From assembly GCA_963588905.1 (NCBI GenBank), contig CAVAJF010000007.1:1-64000 (forward strand): a DNA stretch of 64,000 nucleotides, given 5' to 3'. Shown one piece after another: positions 40,879-50,095 of this stretch; positions within the stretch are counted from its first letter, which is position 1, and every line of letters begins with the position of its first letter. The notes under the pieces are model-generated. The model had not been told where the DNA came from. It did no database searches and worked only from the letters and a program-made list of their open reading frames with translations. The DNA comes from Butyricicoccus_A sp963588905 (GTDB lineage: Bacteria > Bacillota > Clostridia > Oscillospirales > Butyricicoccaceae). The position numbers were made by a program, and so were the translations under genes.

Positions 40879-42222
40879 TTATCTGCGGTTGGAGGTTCTC
40901 CAAATCTTGAGCTTTTCAGCTTCCTTGATAAGCTCCTCACGGAACTGCGGATGAGCAACAGAAATAATTGCCTCTGCACGCTCCCAAGTGGACAGACCCT
41001 TCAGGCAAACCTTGCCGTACTCGGTAACAAGATAATGCGTGTTGGTACGGGTGTCTGTGACAGTAGAGCCCGGATTCAGCGTCGGCAGAATACGGCTCTT
41101 CAGCTCGCCGCTGCGTGTTGTGAAGGTGGAAGAGCAGCAGATAAAGCTCTTGCCGCCATTAGACAGATAAGCGCCGAGCACGAAGTCCAGCTGACCGCCT
41201 GCACCACTGATATGCTTCGTGCCTGCGGACTCTGCGTTGATCTGACCGGTCAAATCGAGGTCAACCGCATTGTTGATTGAGATAAAGTTGTCAATCTGAG
41301 CGATAACGCGTGTATCATTGGTGTAGCCAACCGGTGCACTCATCAGGGCCGGATTGTCATCCATATAGTCATACATCTTCTGGGTGCCTGCGCCGAAAGC
41401 GAATACCTGACGACCCTTGTCAATGTTCTTCTTTGCACAGGACAGCTTGCCAGCGGCAGCCATATCTACAAAGCCGTCTACATACATCTCGGTGTGTACA
41501 CCCAGATCCTTCAGATCCGACTGCGCGATCAGGGAGCCAACAGCGTTCGGCATACCGCCAATGCCGAGCTGCAAGCAAGCACCGTTCGGGATTTCCTCTA
41601 CAATCAGCTTAGCTACGGTCTCGTCGATTTCAGACGGAGCGCCGCCGCTGCCCATCTGACGAATCGGTGGGTTGTTGCCCTCGACGATCATATCTACATT
41701 GGTGATGTGCACGCCTTCTTCAAAGCCGCCTAAGCAGCGCGGCATGTTCTTGTTGACTTCTACGATGACCTTTTTGCCGGTCTCGCAGACAGCAGCCAGA
41801 TGAGATGCGTTCGGGCCAAAGTTGAAGTAGCCGTGCTTGTCCATCGGTGCGACCTGAATCATGACGACGTCCGGCGGACAGATGCTCTCTCGATACCAAC
41901 GCGGCAGCTCAGAGTAGCGCAGCGGGGAATAGAACGCAATGCCATCGTTAATCATATGGCGCTCAATGCCGCTCATGTGCCAAGAATTCCAAGAGAAATG
42001 CTTCTTTGCGTCCGGAACCTGCGCAATTGCCAGCGGTTCCAGCAATACGCCGCCGCGAATGTTGACGTCTACCAGCTCTTCTGCGCGAGCAGCCAGTGCC
42101 TTGTCCAGTTCTACCGGTGTGCCGGTGCACCAGCCATAATCTACCCAGTCGCCGCTCTTGACGACCTTTGCTGCCTCTGCGGCAGTTGTCAGCTTACTAT
42201 TATATAGTGCCTGATAATCCAT
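40879..42222 (-). CDS. but: Butyryl-CoA:acetate CoA-transferase
   Basis: 447-residue family I CoA-transferase. The N-terminal VKSGDWVDYGWCTGTPVEL, then FSWNSWHMSGIERHMI, APMDKHGYFNFGPNASHL and ISGAGGQLDFVLGAYLS agree closely with my memory of the Roseburia/Faecalibacterium butyryl-CoA:acetate CoA-transferase; the NAESAG segment carries the likely catalytic Glu. It moves CoA from butyryl-CoA to acetate, the last step of butyrate formation. The ATG at 42222 follows GGAGGA. A related 4-hydroxybutyrate CoA-transferase is the main alternative. Confidence 0.9.
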   Translation of the reverse strand: MDYQALYNSKLTTAAEAAKVVKSGDWVDYGWCTGTPVELDKALAARAEELVDVNIRGGVLLEPLAIAQVPDAKKHFSWNSWHMSGIERHMINDGIAFYSPLRYSELPRWYRESICPPDVVMIQVAPMDKHGYFNFGPNASHLAAVCETGKKVIVEVNKNMPRCLGGFEEGVHITNVDMIVEGNNPPIRQMGSGGAPSEIDETVAKLIVEEIPNGACLQLGIGGMPNAVGSLIAQSDLKDLGVHTEMYVDGFVDMAAAGKLSCAKKNIDKGRQVFAFGAGTQKMYDYMDDNPALMSAPVGYTNDTRVIAQIDNFISINNAVDLDLTGQINAESAGTKHISGAGGQLDFVLGAYLSNGGKSFICCSSTFTTRSGELKSRILPTLNPGSTVTDTRTNTHYLVTEYGKVCLKGLSTWERAEAIISVAHPQFREELIKEAEKLKIWRTSNRR

Positions 42223-42427
42223 GTAACAAAGTCCTCCGTTTGTCAATGATACTCAGAATGAAACAAAAAATTGTTCAAAACATACAAAAACCACTTATAT
42301 CTAACCTATTGTATCAGCATCTGTCGTATTCGTCAAGAACTTAACAAAAATTTGAGCATATCACCCTTGTATTTGAGCCGGGAGTGGAGTAGGATGGAAA
42401 CTAGACATGTTAGAAAGAGGTCAAGTG

Positions 42428-43342
42428 ATGAAACAAAAAACTTGGATTGGATTGACGCTGCCTGCGCTGATCTGTACCCTGTTGTGGGGCAGTGCTTTTC
42501 CGGCGGTTAAGTCGGGCTATGCACTGTTTGGCATTGGCGATGAGGCGGCGTGCAAGCTGTTTTTTGCCGGTTGGCGGTTTATGCTGGCAGGCATTGCTGT
42601 GCTGGTGATTTCCGTCATTACTAGCCGAAAATTAGTTGTTCCGACCAGACAGCAGTGGCCGGGTATTTTGCTGCTGGGTCTTGTGCAGACAACCATACAG
42701 TATGTGTTTTTTTACATTGGTTTGTCGCACACGACAGGAGTCAAAGGCTCGGTCATTTCTGCCATGGCAACTTTTTTTGCCGTTGGCATCTCGCATTTTT
42801 TATTTGCGGATGATCGGCTGAATACGACCAAAAGTGTGGGCTGCATTTTGGGATTTGTTGGCGTGCTGATTATCACGCTGAGTTCTTTGGACGGATTGGG
42901 TGGCGGTATCTCGCTGACTGGCGAGGGATTTATGTTTATTGCAGCGGCAGCGTCCGGCAGCGGCGCAGTCATCAGCAAATTCGCCGCCAAAGGACAGTCT
43001 CCCATGGTTGTCACGGGCTGGCAGCTGACGATTGGCGGCGCCGTGCTGCTGCTGGCAGGCATTGCTGGCGGCGGACATTTTCAGACGGTTTCGCCACAGG
43101 CATTTTGCCTGCTCGGCTATTTGATTTTTCTTTCTGCCGCGGCGTTTACCATTTGGACATGGCTGCTCAAGCGCTATCCGGTGGGAAAGGTTTCCGTGTA
43201 CAATTTCTTGGTACCAGTGTTTGGTTCGCTGATGTCCGGTGTGGTACTCGGCGAGACGGTATTTACAGTGCGCAATGTGCTTTCTTTGCTGTTAGTATGC
43301 GTCGGTATTGTACTCGTCAATCGTAAAAAAGAGTTGAAATAA
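42428..43342 (+). CDS. EamA/DMT-family transporter
   Basis: 304-residue membrane protein with ten helices in two EamA repeats (LICTLLWGSAFPAVKSGY in the first; FVGVLIITLSSL and VYNFLVPVFGSLMSGVVLGE towards the second). DMT members export amino acids or other metabolites; the substrate is not visible. The start at 42428 has AGAGGT 8 bases upstream; an earlier ATG at 42407 overlaps that RBS. Confidence 0.9.
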   Translation: MKQKTWIGLTLPALICTLLWGSAFPAVKSGYALFGIGDEAACKLFFAGWRFMLAGIAVLVISVITSRKLVVPTRQQWPGILLLGLVQTTIQYVFFYIGLSHTTGVKGSVISAMATFFAVGISHFLFADDRLNTTKSVGCILGFVGVLIITLSSLDGLGGGISLTGEGFMFIAAAASGSGAVISKFAAKGQSPMVVTGWQLTIGGAVLLLAGIAGGGHFQTVSPQAFCLLGYLIFLSAAAFTIWTWLLKRYPVGKVSVYNFLVPVFGSLMSGVVLGETVFTVRNVLSLLLVCVGIVLVNRKKELK

Positions 43343-43344
43343 TC

Positions 43345-43382
43345 AATCATCCGGCTTTTTCGTGAGAAATTGCCGGATGATT
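43345..43382. terminator. Bidirectional terminator
   Basis: AATCATCCGGC / GCCGGATGATT with a 16-nt loop that contains TTTTT; between convergent EamA and M20 genes. Confidence 0.85.
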
Positions 43383-43385
43383 TGT

Positions 43386-44687
43386 TTATTGACAGCCGAA
43401 TTTCTGCGCATAGGCGCGATATTCTTCTGCCGTCATTGCTGGATGGAAGGAAGAGAGAAGCAACTTTGCCTCCGCGGCACCATTTCGCAGCAGACGATAT
43501 ATTGTCAGGGCAGCGAGCTTTGCCGGAAGTAAATACGCTTTGGTTTTGTCTGTGATACGGAAATCTGCACCGTGAAGCGTGCCGGAAAAACCGCCGTAAG
43601 TATAGTTGATAATTGGCATTCGGTGAGACAAATCTCCGACATCTGTAGAGGCGGCATTGTGTACAGCAGGATTTACCGGCTCATAGGTTGCGGACAGCAG
43701 ACTGGCGGCGTCCTGCAGAGCCTGACACGGCTGCGCTGGAATGGTCGGCAGATAGCCCATATCGTCTTGGATGGTAATGTCTGCTCCAAAGGCATACGCG
43801 GCACCGCGATACGCACGATTGATTTTCTCGTTGGCATCCTGCAAGGCGTCCCATGTTTTGGCGCGTACCTGCAGGTCTACCGTGACTTCATGCGGCACGA
43901 CATTGATAGCAGAATCACCCATGCGGACAATTTCGCCGATGCGAATACTATCTTGATCGCAAAAGGTACTGCGCAGCATACCGATGGCACTGCGCGCCAG
44001 CGTCACGACATCTAAAGCGTTGATGCCTTTTTCCGGTGCAATAGCGGTGTGGGAAGCCTTTCCTTTGATGTGGATAAGCTTGGACAGAAATCCGCTGGTC
44101 GAATTGCATCCGAGAAGAAAATCTGATTGGCAAGATACCATGTGGGCATGTGTCGTGATGGCGGCGTCAATGTCGTCGAAGGCTCCGCGCAGCAATAGCT
44201 CCGGTTTGCCGCCGCAGCAAGTGGCAACGTGTTCCTTTCGGAGCTGTTCCAATCGGTTCATCGGGACATGCTCTTCACAGGGAACAGCGAAAAAGACGGC
44301 GCGGCCGTCTAACTGTGCAGCGACTTCCGGCTGGCTGAGTGCCAGGGCGGCACCGGCGAGCGCAGCGAGCTGCATATGGTGTCCGCAGGCATGGGACATA
44401 CCGGTTTCCGGCACGGCGAGCGGGTGCTCTGGACTGCGGATGCCGTCCAATTCGCCAATGAGACAAATAGAAGGAAATTGTGTGCCCAGGGAAGCCTTGA
44501 CGCCCGTGTTAGCAAGTCCAGTTTGTACCTCGAATCCGCAGGATGTCAGCCAATCTGTGACTTTTTTGGCGGTTCGGTGTTCGGTATAGCCAAGCTCTGC
44601 ATGGGAATAAATATCTTCAGCAAAGGCAATGAGCTGCTGTGCGTGTGCATCTATGCAGTCACAGATGCGTTGTTCTGTTTCATTCAT
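43386..44687 (-). CDS. M20-family amidohydrolase
   Basis: 433-residue zinc peptidase/amidohydrolase of the M20D type (amidohydrolase/AbgA-like). It has the metal-binding HACGHHMQLAAL, FFAVPCEEHVPM with the catalytic Glu, and TTHAHMV. A dimerisation lid (about 190-310) is present, with GKASHTAIAPEKGINALD. Relatives cleave N-acylated amino acids or aminobenzoyl-glutamate. The ATG at 44687 fits a GAGGAT upstream. Substrate unknown. Confidence 0.88.
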   Translation of the reverse strand: MNETEQRICDCIDAHAQQLIAFAEDIYSHAELGYTEHRTAKKVTDWLTSCGFEVQTGLANTGVKASLGTQFPSICLIGELDGIRSPEHPLAVPETGMSHACGHHMQLAALAGAALALSQPEVAAQLDGRAVFFAVPCEEHVPMNRLEQLRKEHVATCCGGKPELLLRGAFDDIDAAITTHAHMVSCQSDFLLGCNSTSGFLSKLIHIKGKASHTAIAPEKGINALDVVTLARSAIGMLRSTFCDQDSIRIGEIVRMGDSAINVVPHEVTVDLQVRAKTWDALQDANEKINRAYRGAAYAFGADITIQDDMGYLPTIPAQPCQALQDAASLLSATYEPVNPAVHNAASTDVGDLSHRMPIINYTYGGFSGTLHGADFRITDKTKAYLLPAKLAALTIYRLLRNGAAEAKLLLSSFHPAMTAEEYRAYAQKFGCQ

Positions 44688-44753
44688 ATCAAAATCCTCG
44701 TGTATTCTGCAAGAAAATAAATATAATTTTAGTATATCGCAGGATAAAACCAG

Positions 44754-44781
44754 TTGCAAGGCACAGTAGGAAGCGTATAAT
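44754..44781 (+). promoter_or_regulatory. Promoter of the Nudix gene
   Basis: TTGCAA, 16-bp spacer, TATAAT, about 30 bases before the start codon. Confidence 0.55.
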
Positions 44782-44812
44782 AAAGGAAAATGTAAGAATA
44801 GGAGAAAACACG

Positions 44813-45313
44813 ATGAGATATTGTTATGAATGCGGCGCGCAGCTGACAGAAAAATATTTGGAGCGCGAAGGGATGGTTCCATATTGCCCGCAGTGCAAGC
44901 AGTTTCGCTTTCCAATTTTTAATACGGCGGTGAGCATGGAAGTGCTCAGCCCAGATCGGAAGCAAGTGCTGCTCATTCAGCAGTACGGAAAACAGCGCAA
45001 CATTTTGGTTGCCGGATACGTCAGCCGCGGCGAAGCGGCGGAAACAACCGTTGCGCGGGAAGTAAAGGAAGAAGTCGGCTTGGAGGTACATGACATTCGA
45101 TTTAATACCAGTGAATTTTTCGAGCCGAGCAATACCTTGATGCTGAATTTTTCCTGCGTCGCAGCGACACAGGATCTCAGCCACATGACGGATGAGGTGG
45201 ATAAGGCAAAATGGTTCTCGTTTGCAGAGGCAAAGGAAGCCATTGCCCCGAACAGTCTGGCACAAAAGTTCCTGCTGGAATTTTTGAAAAAGAATGTTAA
45301 CCAAGAAGGTTGA
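44813..45313 (+). CDS. Nudix hydrolase with zinc ribbon (NudC-like)
   Basis: 166-residue protein with an N-terminal zinc ribbon (CYECG and CPQC) followed by a full Nudix box, GYVSRGE-x7-REVKEEVGLE, at about residues 68-90. The combination is as in NudC NADH pyrophosphatase, but without its N-terminal domain. It probably hydrolyses a nucleoside diphosphate compound; NAD(H) is a candidate. RBS AGGAGA. The left half of the BirA operator for bioY lies within its last codons. Confidence 0.85.
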   Translation: MRYCYECGAQLTEKYLEREGMVPYCPQCKQFRFPIFNTAVSMEVLSPDRKQVLLIQQYGKQRNILVAGYVSRGEAAETTVAREVKEEVGLEVHDIRFNTSEFFEPSNTLMLNFSCVAATQDLSHMTDEVDKAKWFSFAEAKEAIAPNSLAQKFLLEFLKKNVNQEG

Positions 45314-45325
45314 CAAGGTTTACAA
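45294..45325 (+). promoter_or_regulatory. BirA operator of bioY
   Basis: ATGTTAACC (45294-45302), 14-base gap, GGTTTACAA (45317-45325): the palindromic biotin operator bound by BirA. It overlaps the -35 box, so biotin excess should shut off bioY. Confidence 0.88.
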
Positions 45326-45338
45326 TAAAGCGTATACT
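45310..45338 (+). promoter_or_regulatory. bioY promoter
   Basis: TTGACA, 17-bp spacer, TATACT, inside the BirA operator; a leader of about 30 bases follows. Confidence 0.82.
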
Positions 45339-45373
45339 ATCACCAGACAAAAAATATATTTGGGTGATCGTAT

Positions 45374-45928
45374 ATGGAACAGAAAAAAAGTCAAACAAAT
45401 GTAAGAGAAATGGCATTGATTGCCTTGATGGCTGCCGTGACCTGTATTTTAGGCCCGCTGTCCATTCCGATTGGTGTGGTGCCGATTTCGTTGACCAATT
45501 TTGCCGTCTATTTGGCAATTTATGTGTTGGGCTGTCGCCGCGGTACCATTAGCTATATTGTGTATCTGCTGATCGGTCTGGTGGGTCTGCCGGTATTTTC
45601 CAGCTTTAGCAGCGGTGTCGGCAAGCTGTTTGGACCGACTGGCGGCTATCTGATCGGCTTTATCTTTATGGCGCTGATTTGCGGATTCTTTATCGACCGC
45701 TTTGAGGCGAAGCTGGTACCGAGCATGATCGGCATGATTCTCGGCACAATTGTGTGCTATGTTTTCGGTACAGGTTGGCTGGCTTATCAGGCTAGTATGA
45801 CATTCTATCAGGCGTTGGCTGCAGGCGTATTGCCGTTCATCGTCGGCGACCTGATTAAGATGATTGTTTGTGCTGTTATCGGCCCGCAGATTCGCCGCAG
45901 ATTGCAGCAGGCAGGACTGATTCATTGA
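45374..45928 (+). CDS. bioY: Biotin transporter S component BioY
   Basis: 184-residue membrane protein with six helices, the substrate-binding part of an ECF biotin importer. Typical segments are MAAVTCILGPLSIPIG, PISLTNFAVYLAIYVLG, and the GLVGLPVFSSFSSGVGKLFGP stretch. No EcfA/EcfT genes are nearby, so it uses a shared energising module or works alone. Its promoter carries a BirA site. RBS is weak (GGTGAT). Confidence 0.95.
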   Translation: MEQKKSQTNVREMALIALMAAVTCILGPLSIPIGVVPISLTNFAVYLAIYVLGCRRGTISYIVYLLIGLVGLPVFSSFSSGVGKLFGPTGGYLIGFIFMALICGFFIDRFEAKLVPSMIGMILGTIVCYVFGTGWLAYQASMTFYQALAAGVLPFIVGDLIKMIVCAVIGPQIRRRLQQAGLIH

Positions 45929-45961
45929 GAAAGCAAATCCATTTTATTGATTTTGGCACAG

Positions 45962-45997
45962 AAAAAGACGGGCTGCATGGTTGGCAGTCCGTCTTTT
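45962..45997. terminator. Bidirectional terminator
   Basis: AAAAGACGGGCTGC / GCAGTCCGTCTTTT, between bioY and the convergent prfC. Confidence 0.85.
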
Positions 45998-46016
45998 GTT
46001 CTATCTAATTTAGCGT

Positions 46017-47615
46017 TTAGTCTTCGGCACGACCAAACTCGGCAAGCTGGAGACCTTCGTTCTTGTCCAGCGCCCAGTTCAGGTTCCACATGCTGGTAAA
46101 CAGCAGCAGGTACCGTCCGCGGTAGTCCTGTACCACCTTGGAATCCGAGGTGATTTTCAGCTCGTCCGGCTGGAAATCTTCATTTTCAATCCAGCGCAGG
46201 TACTGATACGGCAGGTTTTCCATGATGATGTCCACGCGGTATTCGTTCTTGAGACGATACTCCAAAACTTCCAACTGCAGGACGCCGACAACGCCGACAA
46301 TGACTTCTTCCATACCGGTGTGCGGCTCCTGGAAGATCTGAATGGCACCTTCCTGCGCAATCTGTTCCATACCCTTGATGAACTGCTTGCGCTTCATGGT
46401 GTCCTTCTGACGAATACGGCAGAATACTTCCGGCGCAAACGTCGGGATACCGGAATACTTGCAGTCAAAGCCAGGCGTGCATACTGTGTCGCCAATCGAG
46501 AAAATGCCCGGATCAAAGACGCCGATGATGTCGCCAGCATATGCCTCGTCAATGATGGCGCGATCCTGTGCCATAATCTGCTGCGGCTGCGCCAGCTGCA
46601 TTTTCTTTCCAGCCTGTACATGATAGACATCCATGCCCTTTTCAAATTTGCCGGAGCAAATACGCATAAAGGCAACGCGGTCACGGTGTGCCTTGTTCAT
46701 GTTTGCCTGAATCTTGAATACAAATGCCGAGAAGTGCTCGTCAAACGGGTCAATGACTTCGCCCTTGGAGACACGTGCCGTCGGCGGCGGTGTCATTTCC
46801 AAAAAGTACTGCAGGAACGGCTCGACACCGAAGTTGGTCAGAGCGGAACCAAAGAATACCGGAGACAGCGTGCCTGCGTGCACGCGGTCAATATCAAATT
46901 CTTCTCCCGCACCGCCGAGCAGCTCAATATCATCCTGCAGGGTTTCCCACAGGCGTTCGCCAACCATTGGCTCCAGTTCCGGATCGTCCGGCTCGTAAAT
47001 TTTGATTTTTGCTTCCTTAGTACCTGTGACAGAAGCTGCCTCAAATGCCATAACATGGTTCTTCTGACGGTCATAGACACCCTTAAATTCCTTGCCGCAG
47101 CCAATCGGCCAGTTGACAGCATAGGTGTCGATGCCCAGCTCCTTTTCCAGCTCATCGAGCAGATCATACGGGTCACGGGATTCCAAGTCCATCTTGTTGA
47201 TAAAGGTGAAAATCGGAATACCGCGCATAGAACAAACCTTAAACAGCTTGCGGGTCTGCGCCTCGACACCCTTGGATGCATCAATGACCATGATTGCGGA
47301 ATCCGCTGCCATCAGGGTGCGGTAGGTATCCTCTGAGAAGTCCTGATGTCCCGGGGTATCCAGAATGTTGATGCAGTGTCCGCCGTATTCAAACTGGAGC
47401 ACAGAAGACGTTACCGAGATGCCGCGCTGCTTCTCGATTTCCATCCAGTCGGAAACGGCATGGCGGGTGTTCTTCTTGCCCTTAACGGCACCGGCCAGCT
47501 GAATGGCTCCACCGTACAGCAGGAATTTCTCTGTAATGGTCGTTTTGCCGGCATCCGGATGCGAAATGATCGCGAATGTTCGGCGCTTTGCAATTTCTGA
47601 TTTTAAATCTGACAA
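46017..47615 (-). CDS. prfC: Peptide chain release factor 3
   Basis: 532-residue GTPase that releases RF1/RF2 from the ribosome after termination. G1 is ISHPDAGKTT, G2 RGISVTSSVLQF, G3 DTPGHQDFSEDTYR, G4 NKMDL. The rest follows the RF3 pattern to the C-terminus and the length is right (about 529). The start is TTG at 47615, 9 bases after GGAGG; there is no ATG nearby. A structured leader or ncRNA with a terminator lies directly upstream. Confidence 0.95.
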   Translation of the reverse strand: MSDLKSEIAKRRTFAIISHPDAGKTTITEKFLLYGGAIQLAGAVKGKKNTRHAVSDWMEIEKQRGISVTSSVLQFEYGGHCINILDTPGHQDFSEDTYRTLMAADSAIMVIDASKGVEAQTRKLFKVCSMRGIPIFTFINKMDLESRDPYDLLDELEKELGIDTYAVNWPIGCGKEFKGVYDRQKNHVMAFEAASVTGTKEAKIKIYEPDDPELEPMVGERLWETLQDDIELLGGAGEEFDIDRVHAGTLSPVFFGSALTNFGVEPFLQYFLEMTPPPTARVSKGEVIDPFDEHFSAFVFKIQANMNKAHRDRVAFMRICSGKFEKGMDVYHVQAGKKMQLAQPQQIMAQDRAIIDEAYAGDIIGVFDPGIFSIGDTVCTPGFDCKYSGIPTFAPEVFCRIRQKDTMKRKQFIKGMEQIAQEGAIQIFQEPHTGMEEVIVGVVGVLQLEVLEYRLKNEYRVDIIMENLPYQYLRWIENEDFQPDELKITSDSKVVQDYRGRYLLLFTSMWNLNWALDKNEGLQLAEFGRAED

Positions 47616-47647
47616 AAGAAAAAACCTCCGATCAGCAATTGTTCGTA

Positions 47648-47677
47648 TAAAAAAAGCGCCGGACAATATGCAGGCGC
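47648..47677 (-). terminator. Terminator upstream of prfC
   Basis: On the minus strand GCGCC-TGCATATTGTC-CGGCGC followed by TTTTTTT, 20 bases before the prfC RBS. It ends the structured transcript at 47650-47894 and may control read-through into prfC. Confidence 0.85.
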
Positions 47678-47894
47678 ATACACTATATATCTTATCACAG
47701 GTTGAAGCGGAAAACAATCTCTCGTTTGCTGAAAAAGAGCAGAAAAGTGGCGCGTCGATTGGTAGGAATTCGACGCGCCATACAGTAAAGAGAGAGATAT
47801 ATGAAAGCACAGAATGGGAAAACTGTGCGGTGGCAGGCTATAAACCTAATCGCTTTTGGGATGGAAGCTGTGTTGTTTCCGCTCCCTTGAGCTT
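47650..47894 (-). ncRNA. Candidate ncRNA or structured leader upstream of prfC
   Basis: About 245 bases from a promoter to a terminator. A long-range helix pairs 47873-47883 with 47706-47717 (AGCGGAAACAA with TTGTTTTCCGCT on the minus strand). Inside, ATCTCTC/GAGAGAT closes a second domain with a perfect 10-bp hairpin GGCGCGTCGA/TCGACGCGCC (47749-47779). GCACAG/CTGTGC makes a further hairpin. The stretch AGGTTTATAGCCTGCC recalls part of 6S RNA, but I am not sure. It is either an independent RNA or a riboregulator of prfC. Confidence 0.5.
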
Positions 47895-47900
47895 GACTAT

Positions 47901-47928
47901 AGTATATCACAAAAAGACAGGAAAACAA
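47901..47928 (-). promoter_or_regulatory. Promoter of the prfC-side RNA
   Basis: Minus-strand TTGTTT, 16-bp spacer, TATACT; start point near 47894. Confidence 0.65.
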
Positions 47929-48096
47929 TGGACAGGATACATAAAATACGGAAAATGAAACTGGCTTTTGTATATCAAGTTAAACAATTGTCTTTGCGTC
48001 ACGGACAATTTACCTGCTCTGTATTCGCGAAATGTGCGTTGTTTTTTGCGGAAAGCTGTGATAAGATAAGAAAAATCACAGAAAAAGGAGATTCCA

Positions 48097-48435
48097 ATGA
48101 ATATTCAGATATTTGGCAAAAGCAAGTGCTTTGACACAAAAAAAGCCGAACGATACTTCAAGGAGCGCAGAATAAAGTACCAAATGGTAGATCTCGTGCG
48201 TTACGGCATGAGCAAGGGCGAGTTTACCTCTGTGTGCCGCGCAGTGGGTCTGGAAGCGATGATTGACCCGAAGGCGAAGGACCCCGATGCTGCGATGCTG
48301 CCATATCTTGCCTCTGATGAAGCCAAGATGGAAAAGCTGCTGGATAATCCAAAGCTGCTCAAGACACCGATTGTGCGCAATGGCAAACAGGCGACCGTTG
48401 GCTTTTGTCCGGATGTGTGGAAGACATGGGAATGA
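48097..48435 (+). CDS. ArsC/Spx-family thioredoxin-fold protein
   Basis: 112-residue protein of the ArsC/Spx family. It has a single Cys in KSKCFDTKKAERYF (residue 11) and the family's TPIVRNGKQATVGF with the cis-Pro. The fold fits both a glutaredoxin-linked arsenate reductase and a redox regulator; the CxxS/CxxC of Spx is not present, and the Arg triad of ArsC is not clear. RBS AAGGAG. The FkbM gene overlaps by 4 bases, so they are translated together. Confidence 0.8.
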   Translation: MNIQIFGKSKCFDTKKAERYFKERRIKYQMVDLVRYGMSKGEFTSVCRAVGLEAMIDPKAKDPDAAMLPYLASDEAKMEKLLDNPKLLKTPIVRNGKQATVGFCPDVWKTWE

Positions 48436-49541
48436 GTGATAGACTGCCGTCTTTTGTGACGGAAACACGCGATGTGTGGACGGTATTACAGCAGGAAACG
48501 CGGCCGATTTGTCTGTATGGCATGGGCGACGGCGCGGAAAAAATTTTGCGCGTTTGCGAGCAGAGAAACATTCCGATTGCCGGCATTTTTGCATCGGATG
48601 AATTTGTGCGCGGACATAGCTTTGCCGGATTTGTCGTGAAAAAGCGATCGGATCTCGAAAAAGAATTGGGAGATTTTGTCGCGGTCATTGCCTTTGCGTC
48701 GAGCAGACCGGAAGTGCTGGCGCTGTTTGATGATTTGGATCGAACACACACGACGTATGCGCCGGATGTACCGGTGGCAGAGGGAAAACTGTTTGATTTG
48801 GCATTTGCCCAAAAGCACTGTGAAGAACTGGAACAGGCGTATGCCCTGCTGGCAGATGACCGTTCCCGCGAAGTCTTTGCGGCGACGGTGAATTTCAAGC
48901 TGAGCGGCAAGCTGCATTGGCTGCGCGACTACACAGACAGTCGGGAGAGCGTGTTTGAGACGTATCTCAAGCCGACACAGCACGAGCATTTTGTCGATCT
49001 CGGCGCATATAACGGCGATACCATTCGAGAACTGCTGTCGTATACCGATGGAAAATACGATTCGATTACCGCATTGGAACCGGACAAAAAGACCTTTAAA
49101 AAGCTGAAAAAATATGTCGAGCAGGCGCAGCTGGAGCATATTCACATCGTCAATGCCGGCGCATGGAGTGAGCCGGGGGAGATGCTGTTTGGCGGCAAGG
49201 CGGGACGCAATTCTGCGCTGACACCGGTCATGAACGAGGTATCACATGACAAGCATACCGTTATGATTCCGGTAGAATCCGTCGATCATGTCTTAAACGG
49301 TGCGCCGTGCACCCTGCTCAAATTAGATGTCGAGGGCGCGGAACGCATGGCATTGGAGGGCGCGCGGCGAACCATTCAGCAATATCGCCCGCGTATTTCG
49401 CTGTCTGCATATCACAGAAGCGAGGACTTGTACGAGCTGCCGCTGCTGCTGCATGACATGTGCGCAGATGTTCGGTTGGGAATGCGGCATCACCCGTATG
49501 TTCCGGCGTGGGAGACAAATTTCTATGTAACTTTTGGTTAA
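48432..49541 (+). CDS. FkbM-family methyltransferase
   Basis: 369-residue protein. The N-terminal half (about 1-160) looks like a nucleotide- or sugar-binding region (CLYGMGDGAEKIL). The C-terminal half is the FkbM SAM fold: FVDLGAYNGDTIRELL (SAM loop), ITALEPDKKTFKKL, and LLKLDVEGAERMALEGA, the family signature. Members O-methylate sugars or other small groups. The ATG at 48432 overlaps the ArsC/Spx stop by 4 bases. Substrate unknown. Confidence 0.85.
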   Translation: MSDRLPSFVTETRDVWTVLQQETRPICLYGMGDGAEKILRVCEQRNIPIAGIFASDEFVRGHSFAGFVVKKRSDLEKELGDFVAVIAFASSRPEVLALFDDLDRTHTTYAPDVPVAEGKLFDLAFAQKHCEELEQAYALLADDRSREVFAATVNFKLSGKLHWLRDYTDSRESVFETYLKPTQHEHFVDLGAYNGDTIRELLSYTDGKYDSITALEPDKKTFKKLKKYVEQAQLEHIHIVNAGAWSEPGEMLFGGKAGRNSALTPVMNEVSHDKHTVMIPVESVDHVLNGAPCTLLKLDVEGAERMALEGARRTIQQYRPRISLSAYHRSEDLYELPLLLHDMCADVRLGMRHHPYVPAWETNFYVTFG

Positions 49542-49637
49542 AAACTATGGAAATCTTGCCTCATTTGCTGTATACTAACAACAGGAAACAATGTCCGCAA
49601 GGACGAGAGATCTGTGAATGAAAAGGAGACGATTCCA

Positions 49638-50072
49638 ATGGCAAATTGTTTTTACTGTGATCCGGATCACGAAGGCCGCAAGGCAATTATGTTCCGCGTT
49701 GGCAAGATGAGAGAGGGCGTACTGTATCTGTTCAAGGATCAGGCACACAAGGGTCGTTGCGTTGTCGCTGTAGACGAGCATCTGTCCGAGCTTTCCGATC
49801 TGACACCGGAGCAGCGTCATGCATTTATGGATGATGTCGCAGACGTTGCAGGCGCAGTAAAGAAGCTGTGGGGCTGCACCAAGATCAATCTGGGCGCATT
49901 CGGCGACAAGCTGCCGCACCTGCATTTCCATATCGTACCGAAGTACGAAGGCGGTTTCGAGTTCGGCGGCGGATTTGAAATCACCAATCCGAATCCGGTA
50001 CATCTGACCGAGGCTGAGTACGCTGAGATGATGGCACAGCTCAAGGCAGAACTGAACATCGTAAAGGACTAA
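49638..50072 (+). CDS. HIT-family protein
   Basis: 144-residue histidine-triad protein: HLHFHIVP at about residue 95-102 has the H-x-H-x-H motif. Near the N-terminus CFYC may bind zinc. HIT proteins are nucleotide hydrolases or transferases, often acting on AMP-linked compounds. The RBS AAAGGAG precedes the ATG at 49638 at a long but usable distance. Codon use suggests high expression. It stands alone with its own terminator. Confidence 0.9.
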   Translation: MANCFYCDPDHEGRKAIMFRVGKMREGVLYLFKDQAHKGRCVVAVDEHLSELSDLTPEQRHAFMDDVADVAGAVKKLWGCTKINLGAFGDKLPHLHFHIVPKYEGGFEFGGGFEITNPNPVHLTEAEYAEMMAQLKAELNIVKD

Positions 50073-50095
50073 TTAAGTTTAGTTGTAACCTTATC

